From assembly GCA_032358255.1 (NCBI GenBank), contig JAULBX010025542.1, forward strand, positions 1 to 59,526: a stretch of 59,526 bases of DNA. The letters run 5' to 3'. Position 1 is the stretch's first letter. Each line of letters begins with the position of its first letter. Both the position numbers and the translations under genes were made by a program. Shown here piece after piece: positions 34,269 to 45,160 of the stretch. Below the pieces are notes generated by a model. It made no database searches. It saw only the letters and a program-made list of their open reading frames with translations, and was not told the origin of the DNA. The stretch is from Heterotrichella gracilis (lineage: Eukaryota; Sar; Xanthophyceae; Tribonematales; Xanthonemataceae).

Positions 34269-36726
34269 CTACTTGAGCAGGTCAAACCCTTCCAGCTCGA
34301 TGAGCACCTCATTGCGGCGCAGCCAGGGGAGCGTGGCAGGGTCGTTGTAGCGGGCAAGCTCATAGCCGACGCGCGCCTGCAGCCCATCCTTTGCCAGCAG
34401 GGCCCTGAGCTTGCGCTCCGCTGCAATCACCTCCTGGTCACTCGGCAGGCCAGGGAAGGAGAGGGCGGCCATGATGCGGGCATCCCGCAGCTTGGTTTGC
34501 ACCCTGCGCAGGGTTTTGAGGGTGCCGAGTTGAGCAGATACGTGCTGAGTTGAGCAGCAGTACAGCGCTGAGTTGAGCAGCAAGCCATTGTAATGGGATG
34601 TGGGTGCAAAGTTCCCGGGCCTATTCAGGTACGTGCTTCAGTGTGCGTGCACGCAGGACAGCCATCACGTTACAGCAACCTAGGAAGGTAGGTTGTGCAT
34701 CCAGATGCGTAAGCACGGCGCAAATGCACCACCAACTTACTTGGGATTCTTAGGCGCTGGGATGGGGCCTTGCTTGTATTTCTCCCCCAGCACAAACTGC
34801 ATCTTCCCCCCCTGAGTGCCCCCCTGGCCGGCTGTGGTGATGACGGGTGTGGTCATGGCCATGCTCTCCTTCCTGCGCATACACAATCCCACATAAGAAC
34901 CTACCCAGCTTGGGACAGAAAAATGATAAAAACTGATATACTTTCTGTGTTGCTGGTTGAAAACCCTGCAACACAGAAGCATTCCAGCGCAAAATCCCCG
35001 CATGTTCCGCATCCGCATCTCTGTCCACAGGTCCACTTTCACCTGTGACAATGTTGGCATGCAGTGCACCGTCAGGACCATTGCTCGTTCATTCATCGCT
35101 GTTCCTCCCACGGAGCTACTTGCACCACGCAAATGCCCCCAATGAGGAATGCGTTCGTACCCTTCGTTCCCCCCAAAGATGTAGCCCGCCAGCTCGTTGA
35201 ACCCCGAGCCCCCAGCCGGCCCCGCAACGCCCTCCATCACCGTCTCAGCCACCAGGAAGGGTGCGTACTCCCGGATGTCGTACTCCTTGAGGGACTTGAG
35301 GGTGGTGTAGGTGGGGGTCTCCAGCTCGGGCGTGGTTTGGAGGTTGCCCATCATCTTCAGCACATGCTGAAGGCCCTCGGTCTGTGGACGCAGGGACAGA
35401 AAAGTGGGTATTGCATGCAATGTGCGGTGCGCAAGAATTTTGTAATGGCAGGCAATGCACTTCTCAACCACAGTGATCAGACCCAGGGAGAGCCCTTGCA
35501 GTGGGCGATGTCCCTCTTTCAGGGATGGACAAGGCACAATCATCCATGTTGCAATCCCCCACAATCATCTCTCTGGTTGGTTCCGCGTACCGAAAGGAAC
35601 TCGTTGTTCTGGATAGCATCCCACACATCCCTCTGGTACAGCACCTTGCCGCTGTTCAGGTCAAAGCCATGGAAGGACTGGCCAGTGAAGATGAGCATGG
35701 GTCGCCAGGGGAGCAGCTTGAAGCGCATGGTCATGGTCCACCTGGGGGAGGAGGTGGGGGTGGGAGGCGAACAAGGCGGGGGGGAAGGAGGTCACCACGG
35801 GGGTGGTGTGGGGGTTGGAGGCGAACAAGAGGAGGGAGGTAGGGAGTTGGAGGCGAAAGGAAGAGGAAGGAGAAGCCAGGCTTTTGTTCCGCTGGCCTGA
35901 ACAGGTACGTCAGAAAGTGGAGTTGTGCCAAGACTATGTAACACCGCCACAGGCGCCTGGATAACTAGTGGTGCACTCCATGTGTGAAGTAGAAGCAAAT
36001 GACTCCTTATTTTCAGGGCATCATCCACCTTGCCGCCAGCTCTGCCGGCCCGCTGGCCTCTATGTTGTGGACCTTGAAGGTGTTGTCAAATAGGGTCATC
36101 AGCATGGAGAAGTTGAACTTGTAACCAGCCAGGCTGGTGTGTTTCGTGATGGGGTCTTCGAAAAGCATATTGTCGGCATACTTGCCCGGGGTCACCGTCT
36201 GTTAATACGAGGGCACGAGTCAGGATAAACGTGAGGTGACACCAACAAGCCAATATGCATGCATGCATATGCCGAGGTGATCTCACTGCCCAAGGGTAGC
36301 TCCACGACAAAAGCAATTGGGTTGTTGTTACTCTTTGAGTTACCCTGGAGTTTTGTGCAGTCGAGCACCAGTACAGCAGGTACGAGGCCCGAGTAACGCA
36401 CAGCGCAAAACAACATCCCCGCCACAGACATAGCCAATTCAACCTACCCCAGTCTCGAAGAGCTTCGGGAGCTCCGTTGCAAGGAAAGCTTTTGCCTCTT
36501 CCAATGCCTGCTGCTGCTGGCTGTTGCTGCTGCTGGTCGAAGCTGGAACATCCTGAACGGTGCTCCTGAGCCGTGCAAAACTGTGCGGTCGTGAGCCTGA
36601 GCGAGGTTGGCCTGGAAGGCTGGGCAGCATACGAGCGGGTGTAGATCGGGCAGGCACAGAAGGGGATGAACCCCTTGCAGTGCTACAGGTACAAGACTGG
36701 AGCCTGCTAAGCATCGACGTTGCCAT
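34269..36726 (-). CDS. DUF2358-SOUL heme-binding protein
   Basis: SOUL proteins bind heme or tetrapyrroles; the fusion of an N-terminal DUF2358 domain to SOUL is typical of plant plastid members. Exon 1 (36726-36448) starts MATSMLSRLQSC and is Ser/Arg-rich like a transit peptide, then ALEEAKAFLATELPKLFETG. DUF2358 continues in exons near 36200-36015 (KYADNMLFEDPITKHTSLAG, YKFNFSMLMTLFDNTFKVHN) and 35740-35590 (WRPMLIFTGQSFHGFDLNSG). The SOUL domain follows: TPTYTTLKSLKEYDIREYAP near 35385-35160, ESMAMTTPVIT to KNPK near 34873-34740, and the last exon with MAALSFPGLPSDQEV and ARYNDPATLPWLRRNEV, stop at 34269-34271. The intron near 34528-34583 has three GAGTTGAGCAG repeats. The assignment rests on clear motif order. 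Confidence 0.85.
34528..34583. repeat. Three GAGTTGAGCAG tandem units
   Basis: Short imperfect tandem repeat in the last intron of the SOUL gene, close to the acceptor of the final exon. Confidence 0.75.
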
Positions 36727-37331
36727 GTTGCAGAGTCACTGGTACCCACACACTTGCAGTCAAGGAATGCCAAACTGAGCTTGTCCAAAGGCTACAAAGC
36801 TTATGGCTACACCGAAACAAGACGACAGATGGTGGTCAAGCAACGTATAAGAATAGAATGGTCTGCTCCAGGCCTGCTCTATGTAGCGGAGGGGCAAAAG
36901 CACCAGAAGAAAAGCAGATGTGGTGCAGACTCTACTGCCCACGACCCACGTGTTGTAGACAGCTAGTGGTGACCATGCACAGTGCACTGCAAGTGGTTTA
37001 CCCACCAGGGTTTGAACCAATACGGCATACAACTGCCTTGCATTTAACTTCAGGGTCACAAAGTAACCTAGTTCTGCCCAGCACCTGGTGCCAAAACTTG
37101 TGTGTGTTTGTCAATGGGTCTACTCACTCCAAGGATGTAACGATGGTGCTGGATATTTCATAGGACTTGTTCAACCTGTGTTTGCTGGTACAAGGAGCCA
37201 GAAATCATCGAGAAGCTTGGAACCTATAGGAACCCCGATGCATATTGGACAGCAATGTGCAGGATCAGCCCAGGTACATGTGCAGTGTGTGCGCTTAGTG
37301 CAGTGCAGACGGGCTAAACAGGGGTTCGCAG
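36727..37331. promoter_or_regulatory. Divergent region upstream of SOUL gene
   Basis: Should carry the SOUL promoter and possibly the first exon of the plus-strand gene that follows. No clear ATG-containing exon could be chosen. Confidence 0.35.
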
Positions 37332-39629
37332 GTGCCTCTGGACGGCACGGAACTGGGTTTCCAAAGCCACGGCGCTGTTCGGAAAGGCCCACAAGGACTT
37401 GGTGTAGCAGTGTGGTTGCAACCAGCGAGTTTTGGTACGTTCAGCTAGTTTGGCTCCGGTTAGACAACGGTCTGCCCGTTACGAGGCAACTTGTGACGGC
37501 TTAATAACCCTTTGAGTTTCGGAAACTATGCTGATAGGTATGAGGATGAGGAGGAGTACGACGCTGTCAAAGACATCCTGAAGCCCAAGTCCGCCTTCAT
37601 AGTTGCAGCTGGGAGCATGGAGCAGGCACACACCGTCGCGGCCTTCCTGAAGGAGGTGGAGTTTGAGACTGGCTTCACCGCAGATTTTCCTGAGGTACAG
37701 TCGGCACTTGACCTGATAATATAGGAGCTGTAAGACAGCTTCGGTTCTTGTGTCTCGGGGGTCATTGGAATGCATGCATGCATTTCCAAGCATTTGCATG
37801 CATACTAATGCAACGCGCTGGTCGCTGCTTCGCTGATATGGGCGGTGCATCAAAGGCTCGGAAAGCCTTAGTTGCATTAACATAGCCTTTTCTTGGTGCT
37901 GTACAACTGGCTCTCTGCTTCCTGCCGCACCAACTTGTCCAGAGTGTTTCCCGCCATCATTGCTTCAGCCAGACCACAACTTTGAACCTGTTAAGCGTGT
38001 CATGCGGCACAGGTCAAGACCTTTGCCGACGTGCTATGGGAGGGGAGGTCCAGGGCTCCATACTTCCACAAGCTCCGCACTCGGTAGGGCACCAAGTCCC
38101 CTTGCGTGCACACTGGCTAGCTGCGCACCTGAGCCATTTGTGGACAGACCTGCACTCTCAACTGTTCTGTGGGCTATGTACCCACGTGTATTCCTCTGGA
38201 AAGTACACACCGTACAGATGTATTGAGCGGGGTTGGCAAAGATCCGTATGTACTGGGTGCACAGGATACAGCTGGATGAGGCCACCATTAGCGAGAGCCG
38301 GGCCCAGGACTTTGCGAGCCAGCAGCTTCAGGAGCAGGCAGTGGAGACCTTCTGGGAGGAACTGGCGGCACAAAACTGGAAGGTAAATGACCACATTACA
38401 TACCGTACGTGAATTCACATGTGCCGCCTGTTGAAGTAAAGCAACCGCTTCATGGCAATACCCACCAGTAGCGGAGCACAAGCCCCTAGCCCTGTGCAAA
38501 TGGCGTCACAGGTCGCCGTACCCACCCACATGCAGCTACCACCGTGGCACATATTTAACACCCTTCCACACTTTGCACCCCACGCTGCAAACTTGCGCGA
38601 GCTGCGAGTGACCGCGCCAGGCCCAAATCCGAAACCCTTACACCCTTTGCAGATATGCAATAACCCCTAAAACCCTGGCAGCACTGCACCACCCACATGG
38701 TGCACATGGGCTAAACTGACTCATCAGGGAGCTTGGATTGCGCAAGGTCAAATGGTAGATAGAGGTGCCAGGGCCAGACTCCTTGGCAAGACTCCTGGCT
38801 ACTGTTACCGTATCGCTGGATTTCCATGTGATTGACTAACTGCACCACCTCCAGGTTGGACTGGACTATGGTCTTGGCCAGCGCAGCAATGAGCTCCAGT
38901 CCGAGGAGGCGCTGCTGGTGGTGAGCACCCGCGAGGGGGTGCAGCGGCTGATGCAGGCGGTGGTGCCGGGCGCGGTGGAGGTACCCAAAGGCAGTCTCAC
39001 GGTGGTCAGCCTGGAAGGTGGGTGGGGTGGAGGGAGTGGGGAAGGGTGGAGGAGTGGGTTTCGTCCTGGACAGTTAGGTGGATTTTTTGGGCAACAGCAG
39101 CATGTGGCTTGTGCCTGTGCCAGAACATATGCATGTATTCGTATTTTGCATTGACTGGTGCAGCAAGGGCTTTCACTGCTGACGGGTAGACACACACACC
39201 CTCCTGTCATGCATGCGGCAAATCCACCCATCGTGCCCAGCCTGTTTGCAGTTGCCAGAAATGTGTTTGTGTACAGCCACACTTACGACAACACATAAGA
39301 CCATACTGACTCTACAGACTACACCCGTTCTTTTAATGCTAATCATGCACAGCGATGCATCTGAATTTATACAGGCAAAGCTTAAGCCTCTACGTTGCTG
39401 ACGTACAGTACTCCTGTCACTAACTCAAGCCCTGTGGCTCCTTTCAGGCTCCCTTCCCCCCACCCCCAGCGGCGGTGACCTAACCCACGTGCAGAGTGTG
39501 CACGACTTGACGCCAAAGCTGAGAGCAGTGGGCATTGTGCCGCAGCCGGGGGAGCAGTGGCGTGAGCAGCTGCCGCCCACCTCCCGACAGAGTGAGCCGC
39601 CACACGTGCAGCCAACAGCCACGCACTGA
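37332..39629 (+). CDS. Unknown protein, 5' end unresolved
   Basis: Well-supported exons are about 37535-37692 (YEDEEEYDAVKDILKPKSAF, IVAAGSMEQAHTVAAFLKEV), 38013-38087 (VKTFADVLWEGRSRAPYFHK), 38270-38383 (LQEQAVETFWEELAAQNWK), 38855-39018 (VGLDYGLGQRSNELQSEEAL, LVVSTREGVQRLMQAVV) and 39449-39629 (SLPPTPSGGDLTHVQSVHDL to the TGA). They join in phase. A possible earlier exon at 37332-37434 follows a GCAG acceptor and contains VPLDGTELGFQSHGAVRKG, but its phase does not fit the next exon. I recognise no family. The protein is acidic and helical without membrane segments. The last exon overlaps, antisense, the degraded 3' end of the PhoD-like gene. Confidence 0.55.
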
Positions 39630-39639
39630 AGGGTGGCGG

Positions 39640-42461
39640 TAGAAAGAAGGCGATGTGGTGGAGCATGGGCATGGGCACACCATCGTGGGGGGTCCGCAGC
39701 TTGGTTAGAAAAGCATCGATCAGACGGTTGGCGAGGCGTCCGTACAGCTGCTTTGCTGCACCCTCCACATCTGGAGCATTGAGGTCCCCCTGCGCACACA
39801 ATCATTATACCTGATACCAGGGCCACAATTTTAATGTCAATTTGCCGTCATGTATGAATAGATGATACAAGAGGTAACACAGCTAGTAGGGCATATAATA
39901 TAATCGTAAGGTTTATGACCAGTACTGACCACACCCACACCAGCAAATCAAAGTGTACAACTGCCAGCCACAATCCTTACAATTTGTCAAGGAGAGAGTT
40001 ACCTCCCTGCCACACCAACTTGCGCCGCGCCGTACCATGACAACCTGGCTGCCGTAAATCTGCCATGGAGCCTTGTTATGCTGCGTTGACCTGGCGAAGT
40101 CCTCCCTGACCTGATCAATCTGCGGGCCAATAATGGAGAAGTTGGGAGAGGCAAGAGCCTGATAGTAGGACTGCCTGAGCTCCTGTAGGTTGGGGACGTA
40201 GTCCCACTGATCGGGATCCCTAGCCACCAAGGCTTGCATGTAGGGGTCTTGGGTGTAGTTGTACTGCTCAGTGCGGTACAAGACCCTCTGCTCAGTCACA
40301 ACAATAGTGGCCAAATCGCCTAAGTCAAAAGACCTGTGGCACAAAGCAACACGTAACCAGAGGCTCTAGGGGCGCAAACTGCAGTGGTTTTTCCCCACTA
40401 ATCAGTGCTTTGTGGTTGCATTTTTTATCCACGGTTTGAAACGAATATATTTCCCAACAGCCCGGTAATCACATGATGGTGATACAGCACGTGCATGTGG
40501 TGATACCGCACAGCAATTCTTATACTATATGTGAATCAGAAATGCATACTTCAAGCACTGGTATTTGAAAGTGTTGTGCTGGCTTACCTGTAGATGTCCA
40601 GAGTACCTCTGTATCGTTCCCCTTGCTGCGAATGGGCATGTACTCGTGGTAGGCCTGCACTGCAGCTGCCACGCGTTGGGACCAGGGGCCTTCGGTGTCA
40701 GGCTGGTGATTCTCAGCACCTGCACATTGGGCATGTGGGTAGGTATGTGGTGGCCAGGAGGAGATCTCCTTGAAAAGGGCAATGCCGCATCTGAATGCCC
40801 ACCTCCTCACTGCTAATTGCTAGTTCCTCGTCGTTCAAAGGCACGTGGTCACGTGTATGTTCTGGAAAAGCATGCAAAGTCATATGCTAGTCTGCATTGA
40901 GCCTGTCAAGGCATTGACTTCAAGTCAGGCTGTTGCGCAAGTGGCATCGCATCCATGCGTTGTCCGCAAATTCATGGTCATCCCACACAGCAATGAAGGG
41001 CACTCTGCGGTGCAGCTCCTGCAGCTGAGGGTCTGTGTGGAACAGGGCAAAGCGCTGCCTAAAGTCACTTAGTTTGATTGTTTCCCCTTCTTGCTGCAAG
41101 CCATCGCGCACTGTGTTCTTCTTACTAGGATAGGTGTTGATGTCGTACTCGTAAATGTAATCCTGTAGACACGCAAGCATTAAGTCAGTTGCATTTGTTG
41201 GAGGGCTGCTGCCACGAAATAGTGCACTCAGTCACGAATGATAATTTCTGCATGCAAACAATAGCTCAGCAAGTAGCTGTTGTGCATGTGCATGTGTATG
41301 CAGCAATGTTGCACATGCTTAAAATTTGGTTGCGGTTGTTGTCAAAATGCCACAGCAAACTTTGGTCTGAGGCACATAAATGTGGTTTTTCAATCCAATC
41401 AGATCCTGGATGCCTTTGATCTAGTCTGGCTCCAGTCAATTAGGGGTTCAGCTGTGTAACACAGCCTGTGGCAAAATCAGACAGCCATCACACCACTCAC
41501 CCCCAGCCACAGCACAAAGTCCAGGTCCTGCACACGCGCACTCATGTTGTAGGCGTTGAAATACCCAAAGCGCCAATTGGCACATGACTGCACTGCAAAT
41601 CGGAGCCGATTTGTGCTCCCCCCTTTGATGTCCGGCAGAGTCTTGGTGACCGCAAGGTGAGTAGAATAGTTGTTGGCAGAGAATGCGTAGTAGTAGGATG
41701 TGTTAGGGCGCAGCCCTGTCACATCAACCTTCACAGTGAAATCACGCCATGGCCCTGCATATATATAAGGATCTGTTATTCAGTTTCTTGCTTGGATTTT
41801 TTCTAGACCTGCACTGACGCAAAGATATGCAATGCGCAATACCACTCAGTGGATTCATGAATCAGGGTACAGTAGCTGCATGCCTTGCTTGAAGTCTGAC
41901 AAACTATAATTTGTCCAGTTTGCCATACGAAAACAACCGTGGTGCACTGGGAAAGTCTCAACTGTGGCAGCCCCATGGTCATGACTTGCCTAAGTACCAC
42001 TAGAGCACTCTAAATATGAGGGTCAATATTTTGAAGGCAAAGAACTGTCAAGTCTAGACCTTGAAGGCTTGGAGGTGCCTTATAGTCGGAAATTTTGTGC
42101 AGGCCTCTTAGCATGGCATTTTAACCAGTTGACTATCACAGTCTCACTGGGCCTGGCAACCGGCACTGGTATGCCAATGCCCTAGCTGCCCCTGACCTGT
42201 TGGGAAGGTGCCGTTGGCCACAGGCTGGGAGAAGTTGGCGTCCTGTGCCACCAGCCACCTCACATCCACACTGGTGCTGTTGACACGGGGCGTGAACTTG
42301 GTCCAAATGATGACAGTTGTTTGGGTGGGGTCGCCGCTGGCCACGCCATGCATGAAGCCCTCTTGCGAGGTGCACTGCTGCTGCCCTGCAAGGGTGTGAA
42401 GGCAAGTCGCAGGGAGTAGCACCAGGCTGATCGCGCTGACCCCTGTTACTATACGGTGCAT
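39640..42461 (-). CDS. phoD: PhoD-like alkaline phosphatase, C-terminus missing
   Basis: PhoD enzymes are secreted Ca/Fe metallophosphatases that release phosphate from esters. The start at 42461 gives a signal peptide (MHRIVTGVSAISLVLLPA) followed by the PhoD N-terminal domain (FMHGVASGDPTQTTVIIWTK). Later exons: 41754-41500 (VTGLRPNTSYYYAFSANN, AVQSCANWRFGYFNAYNM, LDFVLWLG), 41163-40925 (DYIYEYD; VPFIAVWDDHEFADNAW, with metal-binding Asp/His), 40863-40803, about 40720-40590, and 40334-40038 (RSFDLGDLATIVVTEQRVLY, APWQIYGSQVV). The last visible exon (about 39790-39660: DLNAPDVEGAAKQLYGR, LRTPHDGVPMP) ends abruptly. The usual continuation, with the WDGY region and the GDxHxxW metal-binding motif, is absent, and the plus-strand neighbour's last exon occupies this DNA. 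It is therefore a truncated gene or a model with displaced exons. Confidence 0.78.
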
Positions 42462-45160
42462 AATATGTTTGGACCTTTTGCGGGCGTCGGGTCTTGGTGA
42501 AAAGGAACTGCAAAAAAATGGGGATGTTACTGCCAGAATGCATCCATGCTAGTAATGAAAAGTAATGCATTCCAGCACACAGGTATTTATTATTGCATTG
42601 ATGCGTGGCCCTGCCCTGGCTAGCACAATTTAGGAGGTTTATCATGCATGCACTACTTACAATACAGGAGTGGTCTCCAGTTCATCCATGACATGCACCA
42701 CTAATTGCATGCAGCCTGGGCCAGAGATTTTCTTGGCTCTGAGCTCTTCTACAAGCCTTAGGCTAAAGCTTTGCATGTTACATTGCCCAGTCCTTGCAGC
42801 GTGGCCATACTGGGCCACATACATGGATTGTGCACATACCCACTGCACTCCCACTGAAGACCGCCAGAAGAATCACGAAGGCGAGGCTGACCTGCATCCC
42901 ACCCACCCAACTGGACAGGGTGCAGTATGCAGCCATTTTCAAAAAAACCACAGGCACTGATGCTTCCAGTCATGACGGTCGTGAACAAGGTCGAGATGCT
43001 TTTGTGTGACACCCTGGTGGCAACTGACCGTCTGTTGCTAAACCCTGAGTCAGTCGCTTAACCCTGCCCGGTGCACCACAACTTATTCGGCCTGGCCCTA
43101 CCACTGGTGACACTGTCAGGCAAGAAACATGCCGAGCCTCAGGTTGTGCCAGGCAATAGACAGTCTGCTGAAACCTACAACCAGCTGTTCGGCACCTCTT
43201 AAGCAAGGGGCTTGCTACGTAGGGCCCATGGGCTCTGCACCTGGTGAGCAGCTGAGGTGTGGGTTATCAGCTAGGGCAACATTAGGTAATTTTGTGAATC
43301 CCTGAGGTGTGGGTATCAGATAGGGCAACATTGGGGTGTTTTTGTGAACCCCTGAGGATCAGATTGGCCCATATGTAATGGGCACATCATGCTGAGGTTG
43401 GCTGCATATCATGCGTGGCAAGGCTCCACCCAAACACCACAGCCGCAATGCAATTTATCAGCCCACCACACTCATACATCACCACGCCTTTGCACCCCGC
43501 ACCCCTTGCTACTGCATGCCGCCCAGGCCGGCTATCAAGCTTATCAGCAGTGGCAAATGAGTGTCAACAATCTGTTACTTCTAGCAGCCCACAAAAGTTG
43601 GAAGGCAATGTGCATGCATGGATTCAAACAATGTTGTCCTCTCACAGAGATTGTCAAGGGGGCATATGCTGCAGTCTGTCAGGTTGCGCACGATTAACAT
43701 TGCAAGCTTTCTGGGTACTGTGCCAGGGGGAAGCCAGGGATGTGACAATGCGCAGTGCCGGGAGGGGGAGTCATGACGGCGCTGCTGTTTTCCCTCCCCT
43801 GTAATGTTGCCTTTGCTGGCATTCCTCCTGACATGGAACCCACTGACCTGATTGCTATCATCCCCTTTCATGTGAGGAAAACTAGCAGCACCCGGGGTAA
43901 AATGAGTGATGTGGCAACATTACAGGGGACCTCTAGAGGAAGCTCGGCATGGGGGGTGCAGAGGTGGACAGCAAAGAGGCGGACGTCCACCCAAACAGAG
44001 GAACTAATGGATCTCCACCACCCACCACGCCTTTTTCAGGCAGCGCGTAGGCAGATCCGTAGCACCAAGAGTGCAGGGCACCAGCAGCAAAGCATCCAGC
44101 GCTGGCAAAGGGCTGCGTGCAGCCATGAGCCGATTTTTTGGGGCTGCTAGCAAGGCGCCAGCACCAGTATTAGAAGCATGGTATTAAATTTTTGCTTTGG
44201 AAGCTGGTAAGTCTTTTGTGATGAACATGAAGCATTGGCCTACTTGGCATCAGTGATAGTGGATGTGTTTGGAATTAAATCGGATAGCCAGTGCTTTCTG
44301 CTGACGGGGTTTGCATTAGGCGCAAAATGGTTGTTGTGCTTGTATCACATTGGGCACCACGCTTATGCCCTTTTGGTGGTTCCGTCATGGCATGGCCTTT
44401 GCAGACAGGCGTGTGGCCCACCCAATGGTGTGCATGATACAATATTAATCTGGAACAGGTACTATAATACTGCACCGCCCCGGGGGCTAATGAGGGGCTA
44501 TATAAGGGGGAATCTGAGGGTTTATGGGTGCTGGCCCACTGTGGCATCAAGCACCTTTTACACCGAGGGCCTTAGAACACGCTTCAACGCGCGGATACAT
44601 GTACAGTACATTGTGTGGTCTGGGCTAGACAGATATGCGCGCTTTGAAACATGATCTGAGGCCTCAGTCCTGGTGGCAATAATGGGGTGATTGAGGTACA
44701 AGTATCTTGCAATACAGTGCCAAAATGCCATGGCAATGCATTTGGGCATTTCATTAGGGTTCAGGGCTGTGTCATAAACCCTACGGAAGAGCTTAGCCGT
44801 GACGTGGCAGAACTCTCCTGTGAAAGCAGTGGAAGGTGTGCAAAACGTTTAACGCACCGACACGCACGACAGCGCTTGCGACAGAGCTCGTTTGCGGGTG
44901 TATGTAGAAGCAACTTTCCCCTTATTGGCCGTGTATACAAAAAGCCTGTTGGCAACCGGTCGACTAGCCACCCATCGTGTATTTGGTGCCACACATGGTC
45001 CTTATCCAACAGCCCTGCAGCACTCAATAGCTTGGCACAGTCCAAGGCTGACCCAAAATAGCATCGCCTGTTGCGACTGTGTTTGTGATAAGCCCGTATT
45101 CAGCAGGTTTTCGAGGTTTGCTCAATACATCACGTAGTAGCCCCGCATTGCTACAACACG
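42462..45160. other. Long divergent intergenic region
   Basis: About 2.7 kb upstream of both the PhoD-like gene (-) and the EGY1-like gene (+). It contains a 50-base tandem repeat (43252-43366). Two plus-strand open frames (ATG at 43773 to 44150; 44235-44654 without ATG) show no domain and no splicing partners. They could be remnants of a mobile element, but nothing confirms this. Confidence 0.4.
43252..43366. repeat. 50-base tandem repeat, about 2.3 units
   Basis: Units start at 43252, 43302 and 43351 with CTGAGG(TGTGGG). Each full unit contains TATCAG and TAGGGCAACATT, then TTTTGTGAA and CCCTGAGG. Located upstream of the EGY1-like gene. Confidence 0.8.

Noticed and set aside
33765..34553. 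262-codon plus-strand open frame
   Set aside because: Its second half is antisense to the last SOUL exon, and the first half is low-complexity intergenic sequence.
37005..37090. GGTTCAAACCC on the minus strand, like a tRNA B box
   Set aside because: The flanking bases do not form a T stem, and no A box, anticodon arm or acceptor stem fits at the right distance.
44235..44654. 139-codon plus-strand open frame
   Set aside because: It lacks an ATG start and a recognisable domain; kept only as a note in the intergenic entry.
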